A stretch of 11,185 nt of DNA, taken from NCBI GenBank assembly GCA_026770585.1, contig MU646437.1:619402-630586 (forward strand), read 5' to 3'. Positions 6,092 to 11,093 of this stretch are shown here, one piece after another. Each line of letters opens with the position of its first letter. Position 1 is the first letter of the stretch. Below the pieces are notes generated by a model. The model was given only the letters and a program-made list of their open reading frames with translations. It was not told the DNA's origin and did no database searches. The position numbers and the translations under genes were made by a program. This stretch comes from Baffinella frigidus. Taxonomy: Eukaryota > Cryptophyceae > Cryptomonadales > Baffinellaceae.

Positions 6092-9000
6092 GCGCCCCCA
6101 TGATATATCCAGCATCAGCTGACACATGGCTAGCTGAAACCCTTTTCTAAGGGTCTCACAGGAAAACGGTTTTAATTTCAAACTTTCTAGCAATGAAATT
6201 TACTACACAGAACGAGTTTTACTAGTAACATCAAAGCATTCGTGTAGTAATTTTCATTGAATCCAAAAGTTTTAAATTAAACCCGTTTGCCTGTGAGATC
6301 TGCCTGGGTGCTGCCCGGATGCTGGAGCGTTGCTCTGGAAATGTCTCCTTAAATTGATGACCAAAATTAACGCACAACAGCCTCTGCGGAAAAATCTCGC
6401 ATTCGGCCACACCCGGTAAGCAGGAACGTGCAGAGCCTCGATACCGTGCTTCTGTGTTGAGAACACGCACGCCTACCTAATCCGGGAGCTGGTATTTTTC
6501 TTTTTAGCTGGCTGGCAACGAAAATTACTACACGAATGAAAGAATTATGTTGTAATTTCGTGATGATTTTTAGAAGAAAAATACTTGTTCCCGGATGATA
6601 CCGCCCCGGTTGAGTCCAGCTGCATTTCCTCCGTGGAACAGCCCCGCCGGCAGGCTCGTGAACGCCCGCGTGACCGGTCACGCGGACGCCGAAGCCAACT
6701 GTCCGAGGTGACTGCCTTGCGTTGTACTGCTGCTCACGCCGACGCACTCTACCCATGGTACGCGTGTGCATAGGGCAACGAGCCGAAATTAGGGTAGTTC
6801 AGCCTACGGTGTTGACTACGGTAGGCCGTAGGCCCCCTAGGCCCGGGTTTCTCGTTAAAGCGCTAGGAACTCCTGAAGCCTACCGTAGTCAGTACCGTAG
6901 GCTTAGCTACCCTGGATTTAGGCTGGTACCCTATGAGTGTGCATTCCTTAACACATGCACCGTATGGCGTCTTGCACCTTCGTGAAAACCAGGCGCGCCA
7001 AATGCCACAAAAAAAACGAACGCGTAATCTTGCCATTAAAAAAAAATGCTTAATCTTGACCACACGTGCTTAACAAAGAGACGCCGCCCCCCGGCAGGTA
7101 CTACGCGTCGCATGCACCACGAACACTAGACGATACTAATCCGGGGACATGTTTAATTTAACAGAAAATGGATCTCTGTGTGTTCATAGGAGTTGGAAGA
7201 AGATTAATTAGGGCCCTCAGTAAATTTGAATCAGGGCCGAATCCGGTTTGATAGGGGCCATTTTCTTTTAAATTAAACTTATTCCCGGATGAATACAGAG
7301 GTGCACACGTTCTTACCAAACAGACGATTCGGTTAAGAAGACCAGCGGAACGGCGGTGTAACCCTCTGTTATAGTGGGACGTGACTGTGTAAAGTCACTC
7401 CGGTCATCCTACACGGGGTAGCATCCCCAGAAACCCAACCCCGAAAACCGAAACCCCCCGCAGGTCCTAACCGTCGCATGCAGCACGAAACTCGCCATGT
7501 TCCACGTCGCCCGCGCCGCGCCCTACCAAACGCGATATCTGTATGTAAATTACTACACAGCAGTCCACGTGTAAAGGACTCGCCCTACCAAACGCGACAT
7601 CTGCATGAAAATTACCACACATCGGTCCACGTGTAAAGGACGTGTAAACTTTTAAAATGGTCACATTTTTAGCCTTGCGTGGCAGGTCCTAACCGTCGCA
7701 TGCACTACCAAACTCGCCATGTTCCACGTAGTCCGCGCTGCGCCCTACCTCTCCAAAACGGCCGAACTCCCCTACGCTGGCCCGGCTTCCTCCGCGGCGT
7801 TTTCGTTCGATGATCAGACGCTCGGGGTTGTGCGGGAGGGGGGGGGGGTGGATGTGTGGAGGCTGCCGGCACCGCCGAAGCCGCATGAGGAGAAGGACGA
7901 GGACGAGGTGGGCCCTGGCCATAAACCCTCGCCGTAAACCCTCGCCCTGCACCCTCGCCCTACACCCTGACCCTGACACCCTACACCCTCACCCAAACCC
8001 CTAAACCTCAACCCTGAACCTCAGACCTGTACGACCTCTCGCATCGTCCCTGCATCCTAAACCCTAAACCCTAAACAATCAACCCTAAACAATAAACCCC
8101 AAACCCTCAACCCTCAACCCTCAACCCTCAGGGGGGTGGGGGGCGGTCGTGGCGAAAGCACCCCTCCTTTGCTCGAGCAAGCCCAAAACACCCCTCCTTT
8201 GCTCTAGCAAACCCGAAGCACCGCTTTTTAAAACCTTTTTTTCGAACCTCAACCCTCAGGGGGGCGCGGTCGTGGCGAATGCAGCGGATGCTGCGCCGGC
8301 GGAACCTGAGATCACGCCCATGAGGTGCGGTCCCGTGACAACTCAGGAGGGTAGAGCGATCCCGGGAAATGTTGGCCGCTTTTTTAGTTGCTGGTTTGAC
8401 GATTTGCTGGTTTCATTTCTACCAGAATTCTCGAAACGGTGCGTTTTGAAAGGGAGTAAACCCTTTCTCTGGTTCAAATGGGGTGCGAATGCTGCGGATG
8501 CTGCGCCGGCGGAACCTGAGATCAAGCCCATGAGGTGCGGTCCCGTGAGAACGAACCACACAGCGGGCTACCACGGGATTTTCGAGCACTCAGTGCCCGA
8601 GTTTCCGTTACCTTATCCGTAGAACCCCCCTATGGCCCTACGGGTTGCCTACCGTAGGGTCCTAGGGCTTATCGCTTCGCGGTTGTTCAAAATCCCGCGG
8701 TCGTGGCGAATGCTGCGGATGCTGCGCCAGCGGAACCTGAGATCACGCCGATGCGGTCCCGTGCGAACGAAGGCCACACGCGAATGATAGAGGGGCCTAT
8801 TTAAAAGTGAGTTGTAACATTTGTGTAGTAACTTCGGTGAGAGTGCTGACCAACTCTGCGAAGTTTGCACAGTCACGAGGTTGGAATGTCCTATCCTGGT
8901 ACAAATGGTATACAAAAAAAATCCGACATGGAAATAGGTTTCTCCCGCATTCTCGAGTGGGGAGGGTAATCTGACGTACGAAGCAATTCATCTTGGAATT

Positions 9001-10606
9001 TTTGCGATTTTTGTGGCAGCGTTGATGCCACGCCAGAGTCTTGGAAGGGGTCGCCAAAAGTCAATTCCCCCGCAAGGCAGTAGTTTTCAAAAGACAACAA
9101 GCGTCTCCTAAGGCTCTTTGAAAAAATTGACCCCCTCGAACACTCTGGCATGGAAGAAGGGCAATCTAACGTACGAGGCTTTTCATCCTAAATTTTTCGC
9201 GATTCGTGTCGCAACTTTGATGTATCGGACACAGGATGCAGGGTGGGGGTATCGTACACAGGATGCCGGGTGGGGGTATCGGACACAGGATGCAGGGTGG
9301 GGAGCCGGCGGTGCGGGGCTAGGGTTAACAGGCCCGAGGGCCAGAAGGACCGCGTTTCGTGCAGGATGGTGAGAGCTTCCCGCCAAGCTGGTCAAGCTTC
9401 ATCTTCGTATACGGTGTATACTTGGTGATAAACGACTCTGGGGAGATCCCTCGCGATTATCTTCTCTCTCGTGTGATCTCCCCAGCGTAACCTGACGCGT
9501 GGTGTGTGAAGGCGCGCCAGCAACCCCCCCCTATACCCCTACGGGTTGCCTACAGTAGGGTCCTAGGTCTTATCGCTTAGGGGTTATTCAAAATCCCTTT
9601 GAAGTCCGCTGTGTGGACTGGGGAAGCTTTACTGAAGCGTAAACATGGTGTGATATTGCAGGATGATGACTACGGCAGCGCGGAAAGGCGCGCCGTCGAT
9701 CTTCCTCACCGTCACTCCGAAGCCGCGCCAGGTTTCACTCAGCCTCACCTCGTCACCTTATACATCTCACCGCGTCATTATATATCGCACCACGTCCATC
9801 TAAAGGATTCTCGGTACAAATCCTGGTATTTTAAACCCTAGAAATACGAAATGGCTCCACCGCCAAGCCAAATATGAACCGCGCCAGGTATCCATCAGCA
9901 CTCCAGAGTGTGTGCTGGACACGTTTGCGGGTGCTGGACACACTTGCGGGTATCCACACGGTGGGCTACGAACCTTTCATCGAAAGTAAACTTGCCTTGA
10001 GGCAATTAACTTGAAGGATTTTCTGGTGCACTATGGTCTCGTAACACCCTGAATTCCAGCCCCAACGAAACCTTCGTAGCCCACCGTGTGGATTGGATAT
10101 ATTTTCTTGTGTGCTTGACACACTTGCGTGTGAGCTGGACACACTTGCATGCGAAGTTCCCCAGGGCTCATAACCTATCCTGGTGCGCAGGTTGGGTCTC
10201 TCGGGGAGAGCGATCAACCAGCACACAAATGTTTGTGTGTGCTTGACACACTTGCGTGTGTGCTTGACACACTTGTATGCGAAGGTCCCCAGGGCTCACA
10301 ACCTGTCTCCTTGCAAACAGGTTGGAAGGCTCGGTTGAAAGGCTCCAATTCCAGTACCAATTTCCCTGATAATCCGAGGCTAATAACCTGTCTCCTGGCG
10401 CGCAGGTTGGGTCTCTCGGGGAGAGCGATCAACCAGCACACACACGTGTGGTGTGCTGCGTGATCACACACGTGTGTGTTGGACACACTTGCATGCGAAG
10501 GTCCCCAGGGCTCATAACCTATCCTGGTGCGCAGGTTGGGTCTCTCGGGGAGAGCGAGTGCGCGCACGTGTGCATCCCCTACATCGGCGCCAGCATTATG
10601 GCCAAG
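3931..10606 (+). CDS. WD40 beta-propeller protein, multi-exon gene (exons 1-7; 3' end unresolved)
   Basis: Seven exons join in frame into about 264 residues. Residues 1-47 carry a helical segment (PMPFRMIDHLIRGLVEEALDLA). Residues 68-107 form a first propeller blade (GVTCVTASPDGLFLYVGTR then SGAVHVCNCLRGEILGTVEV). Residues about 111-150 form a second blade (VSTLALGTGAQ then VLTVACTTKLAMFHVVR). Residues about 152-182 form a third, ending in the WD-type VDVWRL. A charged HEEKDEDE loop and an Ala/Glu-rich exon 5 follow, then strand-like APSIFLTVTPKPRQ and CAHVCIPYIGASIMAK. Intron phases are 0, 2, 0, 0, 2, 0. The layout of a short helix with an (R/F)MID-type motif before the propeller recalls WDR93/FAP297 of the axonemal central apparatus, but I could not verify this and any WD40 scaffold is possible. 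The introns are packed with repeats and partial exon copies. Confidence 0.72.
4072..4307 (+). other. WD40 gene intron 1
   Basis: A 236-base GT...AG intron, the shortest in the gene and the only one without an obvious repeat array. An in-frame TAA at 4135 shows it cannot be read through. Confidence 0.55.
4308..4426 (+). CDS. WD40 gene exon 2 (first half of blade 1)
   Basis: The acceptor is TTGCTCCACAG|GTGGTTG and the donor is GGCACCAG|GTGGGG. It encodes an acidic start (VVEEDTG) and then DMPGVTCVTASPDGLFLYVG, the classic SPDG turn of a WD40 blade. The last two bases (AG) combine with the first base of exon 3 to make Arg, continuing the blade as VGTR-SGAVHV. Confidence 0.75.
4695..4817. mobile_element. 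Foldback element in WD40 intron 2
   Basis: Terminal inverted repeats of about 33 bp: left CTCTGCCTGAGTTTTATTCTG; right CAGAATAAAACTCGGGCAGAG. The centre is AT-rich and non-coding. Confidence 0.7.
5054..5129. repeat. (CCATAAA)n array
   Basis: About ten to eleven nearly perfect 7-mer units, one base different from the CCCTAAA telomere-type unit and joined directly to a CCCTAAA array. Homogeneity suggests a recent local expansion of a mutated unit. Confidence 0.92.
5130..5270. repeat. Degenerate CCCTAAA array upstream of exon 3 copies
   Basis: CCCTAAA/CCCTAACC units with variants (CCCCGAA, CCCCACA). It ends about 15 bases before the exon 3a boundary. Confidence 0.88.
5287..5389 (+). pseudogene. 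Duplicate of WD40 exon 3 (copy 3a), donor missing
   Basis: This stretch has the same length as the exon at 5415-5517 and about 85% identity by eye. It is open in the same frame (SGAVHVYTCLRGDILGTVEI then QQLVSTIALGTGAQ). An AG precedes it (GGGCGAG|ATCTGG), but where the other copy has CAG|GTGCGA this one has CAA|ACCCTA, so the GT donor is absent. The break lies exactly where a CCCTAAC-type array joins on. It is probably a pseudo-exon left by tandem duplication. The conservation of frame and WD40 residues leaves open a former or alternative exon. Confidence 0.65.
5415..5517 (+). CDS. WD40 gene exon 3 (functional copy, 3b)
   Basis: The acceptor is CCCTCGGACCAG|ATCTGG and the donor is GCGCAG|GTGCGAG. 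After the split Arg codon, 34 codons give SGAVHVCNCLRGEILGTVEV and EEPVSTLALGTGAQ, finishing blade 1 and opening blade 2. It joins exon 4 in phase 0. A near-complete second copy lies 128 bp upstream and partial copies lie downstream. This copy is chosen because it alone has both a good acceptor and a GT donor. Confidence 0.72.
5521..5613. repeat. GA microsatellite next to the exon 3 donor
   Basis: A nearly pure purine tract of about 90 bases starting within a few bases of the exon 3 donor. It is oppositely oriented to the TC tract at 6041. Confidence 0.9.
5645..5682 (+). pseudogene. Partial copy of WD40 exon 3, donor side (copy 3c)
   Basis: GAGATCCAATAGCCAGTGAG and ACCGGCGCACAG|GTGCAC match the 3' half of exon 3 with its donor. 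About 12 internal bases are lost and there is an in-frame TAG. It is preceded by a TTACTCTCGAGCCT module that also precedes the next copy. Confidence 0.6.
5768..5817 (+). pseudogene. Partial copy of WD40 exon 3, donor side (copy 3d)
   Basis: The stretch carries ATCCAACAGCCAGTGAGCAC, CATTGCGCTCGGCACTGG and CGCGCAG|GTGTGC, matching the last ~50 bases of exon 3 including the donor. It is closer to copy 3a (ATCCAACAG) than to 3b. It lacks the 5' half and any acceptor. A further, more degraded TGATCCAAT copy with the same CTCGAG module starts near 5918. Confidence 0.65.
5860..5904. repeat. CTCGAG hairpin
   Basis: CTCGAGAGTAATAAAGCA and TGCTTTATTATTACTCTCGA(G) form an 18-bp stem with a 6-base GCCGGG loop and a 3-base bulge. 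The same TTACTCTCGAG module precedes the partial exon 3 copies. Confidence 0.72.
6041..6090. repeat. TC microsatellite
   Basis: Pure (TC)n of about 48 bases. The RERERE open frames on the minus strand are its translation. Confidence 0.92.
6154..6298. mobile_element. Foldback element in WD40 intron 3
   Basis: Inverted repeats of about 50-55 bp with scattered mismatches: left TCTCACAGGAAAACGG and AATGAAATTTACTACAC; right GTGTAGTAATTTTCATT and CCGTTTGCCTGTGAGA. The loop is about 35 bp. Confidence 0.75.
6479..6597. mobile_element. Foldback element with CCGGGA ends
   Basis: The left end ATCCGGGAGCTGGTATTTTT matches the reverse of AAAAATACTTGTTCCCGGAT at right. An internal GAAAATTACTACACGAATG is shared with the element at 6154. 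Confidence 0.62.
6791..6913. mobile_element. Foldback element with AGGGTAG ends
   Basis: About 36-bp inverted repeats with few mismatches: left AGGGTAGTTCAGCCTACGGT and GACTACGGTAGGC; right GCCTACCGTAGTC and ACCGTAGGCTTAGCTACCCT. The centre is GC-rich with CCCCCTAGGCCC. Confidence 0.75.
7141..7289. mobile_element. Foldback element with CCGGG ends
   Basis: The left end CCGGGGACATGTTTAATTTAA continuing to GAAAATGG matches the reverse of CCATTTTCTTTTAAATTAAA and TTATTCCCGG at right. It shares CCGGG(A) termini with the element at 6479. Confidence 0.7.
7380..7436 (-). repeat. Dispersed repeat, copy 2
   Basis: GTGACTGTGTAAAGTCACTC and GGGGTAGCATCCCCAGAAAC are the reverse-complement partner of 1536-1592. 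The pair lies on opposite sides of the divergent promoter, in introns of the two different genes and in the same orientation relative to each transcript. Confidence 0.65.
7464..7527 (+). pseudogene. Partial copy of WD40 exon 4 with acceptor
   Basis: CCCCGCAG|GTCCTAACCGTCGC continues for about 64 bases nearly identical to the start of exon 4 (CTCGCCATGTTCCACGT, GCGCCCTACC) and then diverges into AAACGCGATATC. It lies 222 bp upstream of the real exon and carries a usable-looking AG acceptor but no donor. A shorter, more diverged copy (CAG|GTACTAC, GTCGCATGCACCACGAA) lies at about 7098-7125. Confidence 0.72.
7515..7642. repeat. 62-bp tandem repeat, two units
   Basis: Both units start with GCCCTACCAAACGCGA and end with GTCCACGTGTAAAGGAC. 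The unit start is the truncated end of the partial exon 4 copy, so this amplification post-dates or accompanied the exon-edge duplication. Confidence 0.78.
7686..7907 (+). CDS. WD40 gene exon 4 (blades 2-3, VDVW motif)
   Basis: The acceptor is GCGTGGCAG|GTCCTA and the donor is GACGAG|GTGGGC. The exon is exactly 74 codons, phase 0 at both ends. It reads VLTVACTTKLAMFHVVRAAP, then a hydrophobic strand pattern, SSAAFSFDDQTLGVVREGGG, VDVWRLPAPP and an acidic HEEKDEDE end. This is the clearest single coding block of the gene. Its 5' edge and acceptor are copied twice in the intron before it. Confidence 0.78.
7920..8131. repeat. Degenerate C-rich 7-mer array upstream of exon 5
   Basis: Mixed ACCCTCGCC, TACACCCT, CCCTAAA and CCCTCAA units, with 6- to 7-base periodicity. 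Confidence 0.82.
8129..8157 (+). pseudogene. Partial copy of WD40 exon 5, acceptor side
   Basis: CCCTCAGGGGGGTGGGGGGC followed by GGTCGTGGCGAA matches the acceptor and first ~20 bases of exon 5, then runs into unrelated sequence (AAGCACCCCTCC, itself a short doublet). It lies about 129 bp upstream of the exon. Confidence 0.55.
8260..8324 (+). CDS. WD40 gene exon 5 (Ala/Glu-rich linker)
   Basis: The acceptor is CAACCCTCAG|GGGGGC and the donor is CCCATGAG|GTGCGG. It encodes GGAVVANAADAAPAEPEITP plus Met, and leaves AG to form Arg with the first G of exon 6. Composition suggests a surface loop. This is the only one of several copies with both an acceptor and a donor. A later donor (CCC|GTGACA) is possible but would not keep frame with exon 6. 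Confidence 0.6.
8485..8545 (+). pseudogene. Partial copy of WD40 exon 5, donor side (copy 2)
   Basis: GCGAATGCTGCGGATGCTGC to GAGGTGCGGTCCCGTGAGAA repeats most of exon 5 with its donor region, about 95% identical. The acceptor and the first ~15 bases are missing. Confidence 0.68.
8621..8693. repeat. Dispersed repeat sharing CTACGGGTTGCCTAC (copy 1)
   Basis: CCCCCCTATGGCCCTACGGG to GTTGTTCAAAATCCC, about 80% identical to 9527-9597. An inverted GGGATTTTCGAG lies at 8574, so the full element may be 8574-8693. Confidence 0.6.
8696..8765 (+). pseudogene. Partial copy of WD40 exon 5 (copy 3)
   Basis: GCGGTCGTGGCGAATGCTGC to GAGATCACGCCGATGCGGTC repeats exon 5 from its ninth or tenth base. AGGT is missing at the donor (ATGCGGTCCC instead of ATGAGGTGCGG). 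There is no acceptor; it abuts a foldback end (TTCAAAATCCC). Confidence 0.65.
8966..9223. repeat. Diverged 64-bp direct repeat flanking an inverted pair
   Basis: GGGTAATCTGACGTACGAAG at 8966 and GGGCAATCTAACGTACGAGG at 9159 begin matching 64-bp stretches that both end in TTTGATG/GTTGATG. Between them ATGCCACGCCAGAGT (9026) and ACTCTGGCATGG (9140) are inverted. It may be a composite or nested foldback element. Confidence 0.6.
9222..9302. repeat. 27-bp tandem repeat, three units
   Basis: Unit GTATCGGACACAGGATGCAG plus GGTGGGG at 9222, 9249 and 9276, with one or two mismatches. Confidence 0.92.
9527..9597. repeat. Dispersed repeat sharing CTACGGGTTGCCTAC (copy 2)
   Basis: CCCCTATACCCCTACGGGTT to GGTTATTCAAAATCCC. 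The core TGTAGGGTCCTAGG-like piece (here CAGTAGGGTCCTAGG) is also found in the palindromic elements at 257-735, suggesting related ends or a shared internal sequence. Confidence 0.6.
9662..9731 (+). CDS. WD40 gene exon 6
   Basis: The acceptor is GTGATATTGCAG|GATGATG and the donor is GCGCCAG|GTTTCA. The first G completes Arg; 23 codons follow, MMTTAARKG then APSIFLTVTPKPRQ. The SIFLTVTP stretch looks like a propeller beta-strand. The exon ends in phase 0. The fit of phase on both sides is the main support, since the block is short. Confidence 0.55.
9952..10093. mobile_element. Foldback element with perfect 21-bp terminal inverted repeats
   Basis: ATCCACACGGTGGGCTACGA(A) at left is repeated exactly in reverse complement at right (TTCGTAGCCCACCGTGTGGA). 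The interior is unique and non-coding. The perfect termini suggest it is among the younger insertions here. Confidence 0.75.
10120..10534. repeat. ~100-bp imperfect repeats carrying the exon 7 acceptor
   Basis: GACACACTTGCATGCGAAG, CCCCAGGGCTCATAACCTAT and TGCGCAG|GTTGGGTCTCTC recur. Exon-edge copies are at 10191-10213 and 10406-10428, with a diverged one at about 10321 (CAAACAG|GTTGGAAGGCTC). The last unit runs into the real exon 7. Confidence 0.75.
10535..10606 (+). CDS. WD40 gene exon 7
   Basis: The acceptor is CCTGGTGCGCAG|GTTGGG and the donor is GCCAAG|GTGCGA. Twenty-four codons in phase 0 read VGSLGESECAHV and CIPYIGASIMAK, with a hydrophobic strand-like second half. The acceptor and the first ~23 bases are repeated in the upstream intron, but only this copy continues into the GC-rich CGCGCACGTGTGCATC coding part and a donor. 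Confidence 0.58.
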
Positions 10607-10708
10607 GTGCGACCCTTCCCACCAGCAGCCTTCTATTTTCAAGGACTTTGATTGTTTGGCCAACCACCATTGGCTGTTTTCTTCCCCGCGACAGTTCCGC
10701 AATTGACC

Positions 10709-10812
10709 CCTGGACCCTATACCCTACACCCTTCACCATAAACCCTACACCCTACACCCTACACCCTACGCCCTACACCCGAACCCGAACCCGAACCCTC
10801 AAACCCTAAACC
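10709..10812. repeat. C-rich 7-mer array (ACACCCT/CCCTAAA type)
   Basis: Units CTACACC and CCGAACC repeat, then CCCTAAACC, ending about 15 bases before a candidate acceptor (CTCGCTCAG). Confidence 0.85.
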
Positions 10813-10842
10813 ATCTCCTCGCTCAGTTCCGGATTCCCCAAG

Positions 10843-10916
10843 GTGAAGCTGGCCGAAGAGGCAGAACCAACAGAGGCAGAAACGACTATCGGACCCTACA
10901 CCAGCCCGCTGTGTGG
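10843..10916 (+). CDS. Possible WD40 gene exon 8
   Basis: With acceptor GATTCCCCAAG|GTGAAG and donor CTGTGTGG|GTAGAA the stretch reads VKLAEEAEPTEAETTIGPYT then SPLCG, in frame with exon 7. An alternative acceptor at CTCGCTCAG|TTCCGG (10827) has a better pyrimidine tract, but in phase 0 it gives a different, Arg-rich frame that stops at about 10970. Sequence at 10978-11063 also looks GC-rich and possibly coding. The gene's 3' part is unresolved. Confidence 0.3.
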
Positions 10917-11093
10917 GTAGAACCCCGAGATTATGCGGCACAACTTGGGCGATGCAGAACGTGGGTGTGAACCCGTGCTGTCTCGCGCGTCATCCCCGAC
11001 GTCAAAGCCGACTGCATCCGTGCAATACCCGCCGGAGTACCCCCGCACCAGCTCACCGGTGAGGGCAGGTGGCAGGCAAACACCAATTTCTCA

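Larger units (their letters stand above)
5518..7685 (+). other. WD40 gene intron 3, 2.2 kb, repeats only
   Basis: This is the largest intron here. In order it holds a GA microsatellite, partial exon 3 copies, a CTCGAG hairpin, a TC microsatellite, four foldback elements, a dispersed repeat half (7380-7436), partial exon 4 copies and a 62-bp tandem repeat. Open frames in it are short and explained by these repeats. Confidence 0.65.
7908..8259 (+). other. WD40 gene intron 4
   Basis: The intron is mostly a degenerate 7-mer array of the C-rich type (ACCCTCGCC, CCCTAAA, CCCTCAA variants) leading directly into the exon 5 acceptor, with one partial exon 5 copy at 8129. Confidence 0.55.
8325..9661 (+). 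other. WD40 gene intron 5
   Basis: The intron contains two partial exon 5 copies, two related repeats sharing CTACGGGTTGCCTAC.GTAGG (8621-8693, 9527-9597), a diverged direct repeat (8966-9030, 9159-9223), an inverted pair around 9026-9156 and a 27-bp triplet array. No gene is seen. Confidence 0.55.
9732..10534 (+). other. WD40 gene intron 6
   Basis: The intron contains the foldback element 9952-10093 and several copies of a roughly 100-base unit. That unit runs from GACACACTTGCATGCGAAGG through CCCCAGGGCTCATAACCTAT to the exon 7 acceptor edge. Confidence 0.55.

Noticed and set aside
5745-6193. Minus-strand open frames with RERERE coiled-coil-like stretches
   Set aside because: Direct translation of the TC microsatellite and the exon 3 fragment repeats.
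8149-8622. 157-aa plus-strand open frame containing two repeated Ala/Glu-rich blocks
   Set aside because: The repeats are exon 5 and its partial copy joined through intron-like and repeat DNA; only 8260-8324 is kept as an exon.
9841-9890. Possible partial copy of exon 6 (CACCGCCAAGCC...GCGCCAGGT)
   Set aside because: Similarity to the exon 6 donor region is short and gapped; not strong enough to add to the exon-edge duplication list.
10214-10702. Minus-strand 162-aa frame with repeated HASVS peptides
   Set aside because: Antisense translation of the exon 7 acceptor repeats.
10970-11063. GC-rich stretch ending in ACCG|GTGAGGGC as a further exon
   Set aside because: Several frames look plausible but none connects in phase to exon 7 or candidate exon 8 without a stop or a weak acceptor.
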